From positions 186,001-250,000 of the forward strand of contig NZ_JACHWJ010000004.1 in NCBI RefSeq assembly GCF_014191305.1: 64,000 nucleotides of DNA. The letters run 5' to 3'. The position numbers and the translations under genes were made by a program. The notes below the pieces were generated by a model. That model was given only the letters and a program-made list of their open reading frames with translations, was not told where the DNA came from and ran no database searches. This stretch comes from Pseudoclavibacter helvolus (GTDB lineage Bacteria > Actinomycetota > Actinomycetes > Actinomycetales > Microbacteriaceae). Below, piece after piece: positions 25,220-34,414 of this stretch. The first letter of the stretch is position 1; each line of letters starts with the position of its first letter.

Positions 25220-26766
25220 ATGGAATCCATCGCTCCGCTCCTTGTCGTTGGCGTCCTCCTCGTCGTCTCCGGGACCTGGCTCGCAACCAAGATCGCGTCG
25301 CCGCACCGATCCTCCTGGTCATCCTCGGCGTCATCCTGAGCTACGTCCCTGGTCTTCCCGAGATCGAGATCGAGCCAGAACTGATCTTGGCGGTGGTGCT
25401 GCCGCCCATCCTCTACGCGGCAGCGGTGAACGTGCCAGTCACCGACTTCAGACGCAACCTGCGCGCCATTACTGGCCTCTCGGTTGTGCTTGTCGTGATC
25501 TCAGCGGTGGTCGTCGGGTTCCTGCTCACGTGGCTGCTCCCCGGCTTGCCGCTCGCGGCCGCGATCGCCCTTGGCGCGGTGGTGAGCCCGCCAGACGCCG
25601 TCGCCTTCGCCGCCATCGGCATCGGCGTCGCAGTCGGCCTCGTGACCGTCTGGGCGCGTTCACGCATCAACCAGCCGACCCTCACGACCGCCATCTCGTT
25701 TGTCGTGCCGTTCCTCGCGTTCCTCCCGGCCGAATCCGTCCATGCGTCAGGCGTGCTCTCCGTTGTCGTGGCAGGACTCGTGACGGGCTACAAGTCGGCC
25801 CGTCACCTCAGCGCTCAGGACCGCATCAGCGAGCGGATGAACTGGCGCACCATCCAGTTGCTGCTCGAGAACGGCGTCTTCCTGGTCATGGGGCTGCAGA
25901 TCTCAGGCATCATCGAGAACGTCGAGGAAGAGGGGCTCGACGTGTGGGCCGGCGTTGGCATCGGCCTGCTTGTCGTTGTGGCCCTCACGGTGCTGCGCGC
26001 GCTCTTCATGATCCCGCTGGTCATCTCGCTGCGGTTCGAGCAGCGTCGGGCGGTTGGGATGCTCGATAGGGCCGAGGATTTCCTGGCGAACATGTACTCG
26101 CCAGAGATGGTGGCGCGGGCGAGCGAGAAGCGCCGAAACGGCATCCAACGCCGCATCGAGAACCAGCGCTCCGACTGGGAGACGCTCGCGCGCGAGGGCC
26201 TCGGCTGGCGAGGCGGCGCGGTGCTGGCCTGGTCGGGGATGCGCGGCGTGGTCACGCTCGCGGCGGCGCAGTCTCTGCCGTTCGATGTGCCCTTCCGGGC
26301 CGAACTCATCCTCATCGCGTTCACGGTCGCGATCGTCTCGCTGCTCGGCATGGGCGCGACGCTGCCCTGGTTTATCCGCGTGCTGCGCGTACCTGGACCA
26401 GACGAGGAGGCCCGCCTGCGCGAGGTCGCCGCGATCACAGACATCATCGTCTCGGCGGGCGAAGACGCGCTGCGGAACCCGGAGCTCGTGAGCGCCGACG
26501 GTGACACGTTCGACCCGCAGTATGTTGACTACACGCTCGCGCGTCGCCGCGAGCTGGCCAACTCGTTTGTCGGGAACCTCGCGGCCGAGCCCGGATCCGA
26601 ATTCGCCCAACGCAGCGAGCTGTACCGTCTCATGCTGGAAGCCGAGCAGGGTGCGATGCTGCTGGCTCGTGCATCCGGTCAGTACTCGTCAGAGACGCTC
26701 GAGTACGCGCAGATGGTCATCGACACCGACATGGCGCGCATGGCGCAGCAGGTCCGCATCGCCTGA
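25220..26766 (+). pseudogene. Na+/H+ antiporter (CPA1/NhaP type), frameshifted and internally deleted
   Basis: ATG at 25220 starts MESIAPLLVVGVLLVVSGTW, then the frame is lost near 25295. The family sequence VAAPILLVILGVILSYVPG continues one frame over and runs to 26766. A second lesion is inside the ORF: SPPDAVA is followed directly by FAAIGIGVAVGLVTVW. CPA1 antiporters normally have about 60 residues between these, including the LEGESLLND helix with the ion-binding Asp. The C-terminal helices and cytosolic tail are otherwise normal. The open part can only start at a TTG (25387). Judged a decaying pseudogene. Confidence 0.7.
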
Positions 26767-26786
26767 CGTCGACAATTCCGTACGCC

Positions 26787-26821
26787 AAGAGGCGGGCTGC
26801 TCCAGGAGCAGCCCGCCTCTT
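26787..26821. terminator. bidirectional hairpin terminator
   Basis: 15-bp stem AAGAGGCGGGCTGCT (26787-26801) pairing with 26807-26821, loop CCAGG, T-rich on the plus strand and A-rich before it. Lies between convergent antiporter and binding-protein genes. Confidence 0.8.
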
Positions 26822-26838
26822 TCGATGCGGCTTGGGAC

Positions 26839-27735
26839 CTACGCGGTGAGCGAGTCCACGTACTCCTGGTTCTCGGAGATCCACTGCTCGACGATGGGGC
26901 CGTAGTCGTCGGTGTCGTTCTCGTTGAACATGAGGTTCTCGAGCGAGTAAAGCTGCTCGGAGTCCATCTTGAAGTTCTTCAGCCAGCCCGCGAACGTCGG
27001 GTGCGTCGCCTCGAAGTCCAGCTTGCCGTAGGAGTGGATGCCCTCGGCGTCGCCCAGCAGGCCCTTCGGGTCCTCGAGGTCGCGCACGGGGAACGCGTCG
27101 TAGGCCCAGTGCGGGCGCCACAGCGTCACGACGATGTTCTCGCCGTTGTTCGTGGCCGTCTGCAGCTCGGTGAGCATCGCGGCGGTGGACGAGGTCTGGT
27201 AGTTCAGTCCCTCGAGGCCGTAGCCGGGGATGACGTCGTCCTGCGTGATGCGCGTGAGGCCAGCACCCGGCTCGATGCCGATGATGGTGTTGCCGAACTG
27301 ATCGGCGGCACCCGCGAGCTCGTCAAGCGACGTGATGGGGGAGTCCTCGTTGACGGCGATGGTCAGCGAAGCCTCGTCATTCCAGGCGCCGAGATCCACC
27401 ATGTCGTCGCCGTACTCGTCGACGAAGTCGGAGTGCGTGATCGGCAGCCACGTGTCGAGCGTCACGTCGTAGTCGCCCGTTGAGAGGCCGGAGAACACGG
27501 GTGCTGGGTCCGCGTACTCGAGTTCCACGTTGTAGCCCTGCTCCGTGAGAATCGCCTTCCACAGCTCGGACGCGGCGATGCCCTCGTCCCAGCCGTTGAA
27601 CACGGCGATCGTGACGTCGGCCTGGTCGCCGTTCTCGAGGGTCTCAGCGGCGGTGTCGCCGGAGCATCCGGTGAGGGCGAGTGCGGCAGCGGAGGCCGCC
27701 GCGATCCCGGTGATGATTCGTTTCTTGGTACGCAT
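26839..27735 (-). CDS. proX: glycine betaine/osmoprotectant-binding lipoprotein
   Basis: 298 residues. Lipoprotein signal with the lipobox LTGC near residue 23, then an OpuAC-type binding domain: VTIAVFNGWDEGIAASELW, DVTLDTWLPITH and VVTLWRPHWAYDAF, whose aromatic residues could form the quaternary-amine cage. Captures glycine betaine or related compounds outside the membrane. ATG at 27735 with AAAGGA upstream; the longer frame to 27843 overlaps the permease gene. Last gene of proVWX. Confidence 0.88.
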   Translation of the reverse strand: MRTKKRIITGIAAASAAALALTGCSGDTAAETLENGDQADVTIAVFNGWDEGIAASELWKAILTEQGYNVELEYADPAPVFSGLSTGDYDVTLDTWLPITHSDFVDEYGDDMVDLGAWNDEASLTIAVNEDSPITSLDELAGAADQFGNTIIGIEPGAGLTRITQDDVIPGYGLEGLNYQTSSTAAMLTELQTATNNGENIVVTLWRPHWAYDAFPVRDLEDPKGLLGDAEGIHSYGKLDFEATHPTFAGWLKNFKMDSEQLYSLENLMFNENDTDDYGPIVEQWISENQEYVDSLTA

Positions 27736-27778
27736 GCGCGTCCTTTCGTTTCTGAGTTGGGGAGTGGAGATCTGGAGG

Positions 27779-28756
27779 TCAGGCGGTGCCGGCTGTGACC
27801 GGAGCCCGAGTGGGCGTCGACTTCGTGTCGACCTGCTCGACATCGCCGGCCGCCTCGCGCTGCTTCGTGCGCTTCGAGCGCAGGAACGAGGGCACGCGGC
27901 GCTTCTGGCCCGCGAAGGCGGCCGTCACGCGGTCGAGGAACATCGCGAGGATGACCACCGAGATGCCGGCTTCGAAGCCGAGCGCGACGTCGATTCGGTT
28001 CAGGCTCTGCACCACGGCGGCACCGAGCCCACCAGCGCCGACCATGCCGGCGATGACGACCATCGAGAGGGCGAGCATGATGACCTGGTTGACGCCGGCC
28101 ATGATCGACGGCATCGCCAGCGGCAGCTGGATCTGGCGCAGGATGCGGCCAGGGGTCGCGCCGAACGCGCGGCCGGCCTCGACCACTTCCTTGTCGACGC
28201 CACGGATGCCGAGCTCCGTCATGCGCACGCCTGGCGCCATGGCGAAGATGATGGTCGCCACGATGCCAGGCACGACGCCGACGCGGAAGAGGATGAGCGC
28301 CGGAATCAGGTACACAAACGCTGGCATCGTCTGCATGAAGTCGAGCACCGGCTTGATGGCGCTGGACGCGGCATCCGACTTCGCCGCCCAGATGCCGAGC
28401 GGGATGCTGAAGAGGATCGCCAACAGGCTCGCGACAAGTACAAGTGCGAGCGTCGCCATGGCGTTCTCCCACTGGTTGACACCCACGATGATCAGGAAGC
28501 CGATGAGGCTACCGACGGCCAGCTTCCAGCCCTTCGCGAAGAACGCGATGGCGACGACGATGAGGAGGATCGCCCAGAACGGTGGTGTCTCGAGCACCCA
28601 GTAGACGCCTTCGTACATTCCCTGGAAGATCGTGCGGATGATCGCGAACAGGCTGGAGAGTGCGTTGGTCAGCCAGTCCACGACCGCCTCGGCGCCCTCA
28701 CCCAGGGGCAGGCGGAACGTGGCTGGCAGGGTCGTGAGTGCGGTGGCCGCGATCAT
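27779..28756 (-). CDS. proW: osmoprotectant ABC transporter permease
   Basis: 325 residues with about seven helices. The cytoplasmic EAA loop EVVEAGRAFGATPGRILRQI couples to the ATPase, and VNQVIMLALSMVVIAGMVGA follows. The C-terminal tail is charged (KRRVPSFLRSKRTKQREAAG). ProW/OpuAB-type permease. Its ATG overlaps the proV stop by 4 nt and proX begins 43 nt after its stop, so the three form one transcript. Confidence 0.88.
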   Translation of the reverse strand: MIAATALTTLPATFRLPLGEGAEAVVDWLTNALSSLFAIIRTIFQGMYEGVYWVLETPPFWAILLIVVAIAFFAKGWKLAVGSLIGFLIIVGVNQWENAMATLALVLVASLLAILFSIPLGIWAAKSDAASSAIKPVLDFMQTMPAFVYLIPALILFRVGVVPGIVATIIFAMAPGVRMTELGIRGVDKEVVEAGRAFGATPGRILRQIQLPLAMPSIMAGVNQVIMLALSMVVIAGMVGAGGLGAAVVQSLNRIDVALGFEAGISVVILAMFLDRVTAAFAGQKRRVPSFLRSKRTKQREAAGDVEQVDTKSTPTRAPVTAGTA

Positions 28757-30021
28757 GCGTGGCTCCCTTCGAGGGTCTCTGCGATGTCCGCCGGGCTGAC
28801 GCTCGTGACGGGGTCGATGGTCGGGAGCAGTCCTGTTGTGCTCGGCACGTTCGCGAGCGACGCGAGGATCGTCACGCGCGGGACGACGCCGAGGAGGCGC
28901 TGGTTCTCGTCGACGACCGCGATCGGCAGCGTCGAGTCGACCGAGAGCTCGAACAGGTCGGAGAGCGGAGTCTCGGGAGAGACCATGGCGATGTCGCGCT
29001 TGATGGCGCTCGCGAGGTCTGGCTGGCTGTCCTTCACGAGGCGCATGACGTGGCGGTCGATGACGGCGCCCTCGAGCTTGCGGCCCGCCGAGGTGATGAA
29101 CGCCCCACCGGTCTGGGTGTCGCGCATGACTCGCAGTGCGCCGCGAGGACCTGCGCTCTGCGGGACAACCGCGCGTGCGGGCTCCATGACGCTGCCTGCC
29201 GTGAGGACACGGGCACGGTCAACATCCTGGACGAACTGCGCGACGTAGTCGTTGGCCGGGTCCGTGAGGATCTCCTCCGGGGTCCCGATCTGCACGATCG
29301 CGCCGTCGCGCATCACGGCGATCCGATCGCCGAGGAACATCGCCTCGTTGAGGTCGTGCGTGATGAAGATGATGGTCTTGCCGAGCTCGGCCTGCAGTTC
29401 GACGAGCTCTTCCTGCATTTCGCGACGGATGAGCGGGTCAAGTGCGCTGAAGGCCTCGTCCATGAGCAGGATGTCGGTCTCGGCCGTGAGCGCACGGGCG
29501 ATGCCTACGCGCTGCTGCATGCCGCCGGACAGCTCGGAGGGCAGCGAATCCGCCCACTGGCCGAGGCTCACCCGGTCGAGGACCTTGCGGGCACGCTCCA
29601 GGCGCTCCGCGCGGGGGACACCCTGCACTTCGAGGCCGAAGGCGGCGTTCTCGAGCACCGTGCGGTGCGGGAACAGCGCGAAGTGCTGGAACACCATGGA
29701 GACGTGGTTCTGGCGCACGCTGCGAACCTCGGCGGCGTCGGCCGTGGCGAGGTCGGTGCTGTGGATGACGATGCTGCCGGCCGTTGGCTCGAGCAGGCCG
29801 TTGAGGGTGCGGATGAGGGTGGACTTGCCGGAGCCGGAGAGGCCCATCACAACGAAGATCTCGCCCTGCTTGACATCGAACGTGGCGTCGACGACTGCCG
29901 CGGTGACTCCGGCGCCGAGTTCAGATCTCGGCGTTCCGGAGCTCAGTCGCTTCGCGGCTTCCTTGGGCTTGCGCCCGAAGACCTTGGTGAGGCCTTTCAC
30001 AGACACTGCTGTGTCGTTCAC
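28753..30021 (-). CDS. proV: osmoprotectant ABC transporter ATPase with CBS tail
   Basis: 422 residues. Walker A GLSGSGKST, signature LSGGMQQRVGIARAL, Walker B ILLMDEAFSALDP. The C-terminal 120 residues form a CBS-pair-like region (VIDRHVMRLVKDSQ..., PIAVVDENQRLLGVVPR), the usual osmotic sensor of ProV/OpuA. GTG at 30021 with AGGGAG upstream chosen over a longer frame to 30195 whose first 58 residues are basic and low-complexity. First gene of the operon; 484 nt of leader lie before it. Confidence 0.88.
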   Translation of the reverse strand: MNDTAVSVKGLTKVFGRKPKEAAKRLSSGTPRSELGAGVTAAVVDATFDVKQGEIFVVMGLSGSGKSTLIRTLNGLLEPTAGSIVIHSTDLATADAAEVRSVRQNHVSMVFQHFALFPHRTVLENAAFGLEVQGVPRAERLERARKVLDRVSLGQWADSLPSELSGGMQQRVGIARALTAETDILLMDEAFSALDPLIRREMQEELVELQAELGKTIIFITHDLNEAMFLGDRIAVMRDGAIVQIGTPEEILTDPANDYVAQFVQDVDRARVLTAGSVMEPARAVVPQSAGPRGALRVMRDTQTGGAFITSAGRKLEGAVIDRHVMRLVKDSQPDLASAIKRDIAMVSPETPLSDLFELSVDSTLPIAVVDENQRLLGVVPRVTILASLANVPSTTGLLPTIDPVTSVSPADIAETLEGSHA

Positions 30022-30505
30022 GCGTTCTCCCTGCGGTAGATGGATCGGACGCGAAAGATCGCAGCGAATCGCGACGCAGCCTCGGGGGAGAGGTCGTCGC
30101 GGTGGCGGCGGAGTACCTGGCGAGGACGGCGCCAGAATCTCGATTGGGCGCAGGTCTCGCCCCGGGGCGCGCGCTGCCGATCGAGATTGCCTCACTGAGG
30201 CAGCGGATCAAGCGCTCCGGGATGGTCTTTCGCGGGGAATCGCGGCGCCGAACCGGTGTGGCGGCGATTGCTCCGAGAGTCAACGCTAGCAAGGAGGATT
30301 CCCCGGGTATCGCCTGAGAGGGTTGATTTTCCCCCAAAGTCGTCGTATTTGTCAGGCGGCGACCCAGCGTCTCGCCTACGCTCGTGCGGATCGCGGCGCA
30401 TCCGGCGATAGTTACCGGAGCGTTATATCGGTGGCGAGAATTCGGCCAGGAACTCGGCCTGCAAGGAGAAATCGCTCGCCCAACTTGGCCTGCGAAGATG
30501 GGGAA
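30022..30505. other. intergenic region upstream of proVWX
   Basis: 484 nt between the divergent proV and CPBP-like starts. A 71-codon plus-strand ORF inside looks like chance. The only structure seen is an inverted repeat listed separately. No convincing -10/-35 pair was found in either direction. Confidence 0.5.
30136..30188 (-). promoter_or_regulatory. possible structured leader of proVWX
   Basis: AATCTCGAT (30136-30144) and ATCGAGATT (30180-30188) are perfect 9-nt arms around a 35-nt GC-rich interior that itself can pair. It would fold about 115 nt upstream of the proV start. It is not recognised as a known riboswitch. Confidence 0.3.
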
Positions 30506-31348
30506 ATGAGCGAACGAGCGCAGAACCCGCCCGTCACCGGCACGCCTCAGCGTGCATCCGAAAGAGTCAAAGTCCTGCACCTCCTCTCCGCCCTGCTCGT
30601 CGTCTGCAGCGCGACCGTCCTGTTCGCCTTCGAGAACAACCTCGGCTACCTCCCGCTCGCCGCCGGAATCGCCCTCGGGTTCGCTACCGACAGGAGCCTC
30701 GGCCGTGACCTGCTGCTCATCGGAATCGGCATGGGCATCATCAGCCTGCACTCGATGAAGGCCGACATCTCGTGGGGCAACATCTTTGTCATGGGCACCG
30801 TGCTGTCGCTCGCTGTCGCCGTGCCATACGCCATCTCAAGGTGGGGCTACAAGGACCACGCCGTGCGCTTCCCGCTGCGTCGCGGGACCCCGTGGTCGAG
30901 ACTCGAGAAGCTCTGGCTCGGCCTTGTGCTTGTGCTCGGCTGGCTCATCCTGCCGTTCTACTTCATCACGTCAGGGGTCTACCAGAACTGGCCAGCGGTC
31001 TCCACGGCGTCCGAGATCGGGCGCCTCTTCGTGGGCGTCGGGTTCGTCGGCATCTGGGACGAGCTGTTCTTCATCTGCACGGTCTTCACGTTGCTCCTCA
31101 GGCACTTCCCGTTCTGGGTCGCCAACGCGCTGCAGTCGATCGTCTTCGTCTCGTTCCTGTGGGAACTCGGCTACCAGTCGTGGGGTCCGCTCCTCACGCT
31201 GCCGTTTGCGCTCATCCAGGGCTGGATCTTCACCAAGACCAAGTCACTCACCTATGTCATCTGCGTGCACCTGCTGTTCGACCTCGTCGTGTTCCTCGTG
31301 ATCGTCCACGCCCACCACCCCGCCTGGCTGCCGATCTTCCTCTACTAG
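30506..31348 (+). CDS. CPBP-like membrane protein with degenerate active site
   Basis: 280 residues, about eight or nine membrane helices. The layout recalls CPBP proteins: GIWDELFFICTVF where EExxxR is expected, LWELGYQSWG, and HLLFDLVVFLV giving an HxxxD motif. However the first Glu and the Arg of EExxxR are missing, so protease activity is doubtful. ATG at 30506 (MSERAQN) follows GATGGGGAA; the frame back to 30323 is not protein-like. Role unknown. Confidence 0.7.
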   Translation: MSERAQNPPVTGTPQRASERVKVLHLLSALLVVCSATVLFAFENNLGYLPLAAGIALGFATDRSLGRDLLLIGIGMGIISLHSMKADISWGNIFVMGTVLSLAVAVPYAISRWGYKDHAVRFPLRRGTPWSRLEKLWLGLVLVLGWLILPFYFITSGVYQNWPAVSTASEIGRLFVGVGFVGIWDELFFICTVFTLLLRHFPFWVANALQSIVFVSFLWELGYQSWGPLLTLPFALIQGWIFTKTKSLTYVICVHLLFDLVVFLVIVHAHHPAWLPIFLY

Positions 31349-31377
31349 CCGCCGCGCCGCCGGTCTACGTTCGCGGC

Positions 31378-31790
31378 ATGCCGAAACCGCGACGTCTGCC
31401 GCAAGGCCTTCCGATTGACGAAGGGTTCGCCGTCTCGGCCGGGCTGGCGCTGAACGTCTCACGGAAGCGACTTCGACGCCAGCGACCTCGTCACCACGCA
31501 CCACGGCGTTCGGGTGTCGGCGCGGGCCCTTGCTCCACGAGCATCATCCGGGTCGGAGCCCACTGGTCCCGATGCACTCGCTCGACGAGCTCACCCGGGT
31601 GGCGCGGCAGCGGAGAGGTCGGCCGGGAGCAGCGACGCTTCGCGCCGCGCTCGAGCTGTCGAGGCAAGGATCGGAGTTCCCCCAAGGAGACGCAGCTCCG
31701 GCTGCTCATCGTTGGCGCCGGGTTCCCCGAACCTGTCGTGCAGCACAAGCTCTTCGTACCCGGCGTTTCCCCCTGTGCCCGACCCGCTAG
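31378..31790 (+). pseudogene. relic of a Vsr-like (DUF559-type) protein
   Basis: Pieces of a family represented intact at 43600-44679 lie in several frames. N-terminus MPKPRRLPQGLPIDEGFAVS with LNVSRKRLR, then a one-base insertion near 31476 after which the other frame reads ASDLVTTHHGVRVSARAL. Next comes MHSLDELTRVARQRRGRPG with ALELSRQGSE (about 31572-31685), another frameshift in a C-run near 31685, and SPKETQLRLLIVGAGFPEP with VVQHKLF. About 140 middle and 100 C-terminal residues are gone. The gene is dead beyond doubt if the family assignment holds. Confidence 0.65.
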
Positions 31791-31853
31791 AGGGCGAAAC
31801 GCCGGGCAGCGATCGGCGCGGCGGGCTGCGGGGCGGGCGGCGCGGCGCGCAGA

Positions 31854-31893
31854 AACGGCGACGCCGCCTGCGGGTGCAGACGGCGTCGCCGTT
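31854..31893 (-). terminator. hairpin terminator of the GH65 operon
   Basis: 13-bp perfect stem (31854-31866 with 31881-31893) just after the GH65 stop on the minus strand, followed there by TTTCTGC. Confidence 0.65.
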
Positions 31894-31912
31894 CGGGATG
31901 CGCGGATCGCTG

Positions 31913-34414
31913 CTAGTCGAGGCCGGCGTCGAGGACCGCGTGGTCGACCGAGATCGTCGGGATCGACGCCGTGATGACGGAGCCGTCCTCGCGGATCGAG
32001 CCCTCGATGTCGCTCAGCGTCGGGTAGCCCTCGAGCTCCTCGACGGCGCCGAGCTTGACGGTGGTCGGCTCGCCGGGGGCGACCGCGACGCGGCGTCCGC
32101 GGACGAACACCTCAGCGCCGTCGCCGGTCTCGGCGGTGAACGTCATCGAGTCCTGCTCGAGGTCCACGCGGATACGCGAACCGCGGAGCGTGATGCGGAA
32201 CTCGAGGTGCGGCCAGTCGGCCGGGAGGCGAGGGTCGAACGTGATCTTGCCGCCGTGGTCGCGCATCCCACCGAACCCGTAGACGAGCGCACTCCAGATG
32301 CCGCCCGTCGAGGCGATGTGGATGCCGTCGCTCGTGTTGTGGTGCAGGTTCGCGATGTCGACGAAGAGCGCCGTGGAGAAGTAGTGCTCCGCGAGGTCCG
32401 CGTAGCCGACCTCTGCCGCGATGATCGACTGCACAACCGCGGAGAGCGACGAGTCGCCCGTCGTGAGTGCGTCGTAGTACTCGAAGTCCTTGCGCTTCTG
32501 CTCCGGCGTGAACTCGTTGCCCTGGAGGAGCAGCGCGAGTACGACGTCGGCCTGCTTGAGCACCTGGAACCGGTAGATGACCAGCGGGTGGAAGTGCAGC
32601 AGCAGCGGGCGCTGCGACGGCGGCGTGTTCTCGAGGTCCCACAGCTCCTTCTCGAGGAACTGGGCGTCCTGCGGGTGGATGCCGAGCTTGTCGTCGAATG
32701 GCAGGAACATGGCCTCGGCCGCGGCGGCCCACTCGACGAGCTCCTCCTCGGCGAGGTGGAGGCGCATCGTGAGGCGCTCGAACGACGCCGGGTCCGTCTC
32801 GCGGAGACGCTCGCACGCGTTGTAGGCGGCACGGAGGTTCGCCTTGGCCATGACGTTCGTGTACAGGTTGTCGTTGACGACGGTCGTGTACTCGTCTGGG
32901 CCGGTGACGCCGTGGATGTGGAAGTGGTCGTCGCCACCCGTGCGCCAGAAGCCGAGGTCGGCCCAGAGGCGGGCCGTCTCGACGAGGATGTCGATAGCGC
33001 CCTGTGCGAGCAGCTCGTCGTCGCCCGTGGCGGAGACGTACTGCATGAGCGCGTGGGAGATGTCGGCGTCGATGTGGTACTGCGCCGTGCCGGCCGCGTA
33101 GTACGCGGACGACTCGAGGCCGTTGATGGTGCGCCACGGGAAGAGGGCGCCCTTCTGGTTCATCTCGTGCGCGCGCTGACGTGCCGCGTCGAGCATCTGG
33201 TGGCGGAAGCGGAGCGCGTTGCGGGCCACGTTCGGTGCCGTGTAGCTGAGGAACGGGAGGACGTAGACCTCGGTGTCCCAGAAGTAGTGGCCGCCGTATC
33301 CTGAGCCGGAGACGCCCTTCGCTGCGACGCCGCCGCCATCGGTGCGGGCCGTGGCCTGCGCCAGCTGGAACAGGTTCCAGCGGGTCGCCTGCTGGTACAC
33401 GGGGTGGCCGTGGATGACGATGTCGCTGCGGTCCCAGAAGTCGTCGAGCCACTCGCGCTGCCACGTGTAGACGTCCTCGACCGGAACCTCGCGCATCCGG
33501 TCGAGCGTGCGGTCTGCGCGGTCGGCGAGCTCACGCGTGGGCACGCTCCTCGACGTGTGGTAGGCCACGTGCTTGATGATGCGCACGGGGACGCCGGGTT
33601 CCGCGCGAACGCGGAACGCGGTCTCCGCGAAGTCGGCGTCGACGCGGGTCGTCGCGTCCCACTCGTTGTCGGTGATGATGTCGTGGTCGGCGGCGACGGC
33701 GATCGTCATGCCAGAGTGCGTCGTCCGGTAGGCGAGCATCGAGCGCAGGCCCTCTTCGCGCGCGATGCGCGACTGCAGGACTCGGTCGGTAAACGACTCA
33801 GCCTTGCGGGGGTCGAAGGCGACCTCGGTCTCCTTCTTGCCGCGCTGGAACTCGTCGCCGCCGTCCTGGCGGTTGATGATCTGGCTTGAGAGCAGGATGG
33901 ATGCTCCGCGGTCGACCATCTCGACTTCGTAGTCGAGGAGCACGTAGTGGCGGTCGGTGAACGAGACGAGGCGGTGCGAGCGGATGCGCACGTGCTTGCC
34001 AGAGGGCGTGCGCCAATCGAGCTCGCGGGTCAGCACGCCGTCCTTGAACGACAGAACGCGCGAGTAGGACAGCAGGTCGGCTTCGCCGATGACGAGCGGC
34101 TCGTCGTCGACGAAGAGGCGGATGATCTTCGCATCCGGAACGTTGACGATCGTCTGGCCGACCTGGGCGAACCCGAACGCGTCCTCAGCGTGGCGGATGG
34201 GCCACGTCTCGTGGAACCCGTTGATGAAGGTCCCGTACATGTACCCGTCGCGGCTCTCTTCGAGGTTGCCGCGGAGACCGAGGTAGCCGTTTCCGGTCGC
34301 GAAGAGCGTCTCGACGAGTCCCTGCGAGTTGGCGTCGAATTCGTGCTCGACAAGCGCCCACTCGTCGAGCGGGAAACGATTCCGGTCCAGCGGGTCTTCC
34401 GTGGAGAGGTTCAT
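31913..34414 (-). CDS. GH65 family glycoside phosphorylase (maltose/kojibiose/trehalose type)
   Basis: 833 residues, full GH65 layout: N-terminal beta-sandwich (ATGNGYLGLRGN), (alpha/alpha)6 barrel with HYFWDTEVYVLPF, the catalytic acid Glu508 in GVTGPDEYTTVVND, and the phosphate-binding HHNTSDGIHIASTGG. Splits an alpha-glucosyl disaccharide with phosphate, giving beta-glucose 1-phosphate and glucose. Its ATG overlaps the stop of the beta-PGM-type gene by 4 nt, the classic pairing that sends glucose 1-phosphate to glucose 6-phosphate. Exact disaccharide not determinable. Confidence 0.92.
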   Translation of the reverse strand: MNLSTEDPLDRNRFPLDEWALVEHEFDANSQGLVETLFATGNGYLGLRGNLEESRDGYMYGTFINGFHETWPIRHAEDAFGFAQVGQTIVNVPDAKIIRLFVDDEPLVIGEADLLSYSRVLSFKDGVLTRELDWRTPSGKHVRIRSHRLVSFTDRHYVLLDYEVEMVDRGASILLSSQIINRQDGGDEFQRGKKETEVAFDPRKAESFTDRVLQSRIAREEGLRSMLAYRTTHSGMTIAVAADHDIITDNEWDATTRVDADFAETAFRVRAEPGVPVRIIKHVAYHTSRSVPTRELADRADRTLDRMREVPVEDVYTWQREWLDDFWDRSDIVIHGHPVYQQATRWNLFQLAQATARTDGGGVAAKGVSGSGYGGHYFWDTEVYVLPFLSYTAPNVARNALRFRHQMLDAARQRAHEMNQKGALFPWRTINGLESSAYYAAGTAQYHIDADISHALMQYVSATGDDELLAQGAIDILVETARLWADLGFWRTGGDDHFHIHGVTGPDEYTTVVNDNLYTNVMAKANLRAAYNACERLRETDPASFERLTMRLHLAEEELVEWAAAAEAMFLPFDDKLGIHPQDAQFLEKELWDLENTPPSQRPLLLHFHPLVIYRFQVLKQADVVLALLLQGNEFTPEQKRKDFEYYDALTTGDSSLSAVVQSIIAAEVGYADLAEHYFSTALFVDIANLHHNTSDGIHIASTGGIWSALVYGFGGMRDHGGKITFDPRLPADWPHLEFRITLRGSRIRVDLEQDSMTFTAETGDGAEVFVRGRRVAVAPGEPTTVKLGAVEELEGYPTLSDIEGSIREDGSVITASIPTISVDHAVLDAGLD

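Noticed and set aside
25220-25400. Programmed ribosomal frameshift in the antiporter gene
   Set aside because: No slippery heptamer or stimulatory pseudoknot was seen, and the nearby loss of the ion-binding segment favours decay.
31514-33304. 596-codon plus-strand frame extending from the Vsr-like relic across GH65
   Set aside because: Only its first part coincides with a relic fragment; the rest is antisense to GH65.
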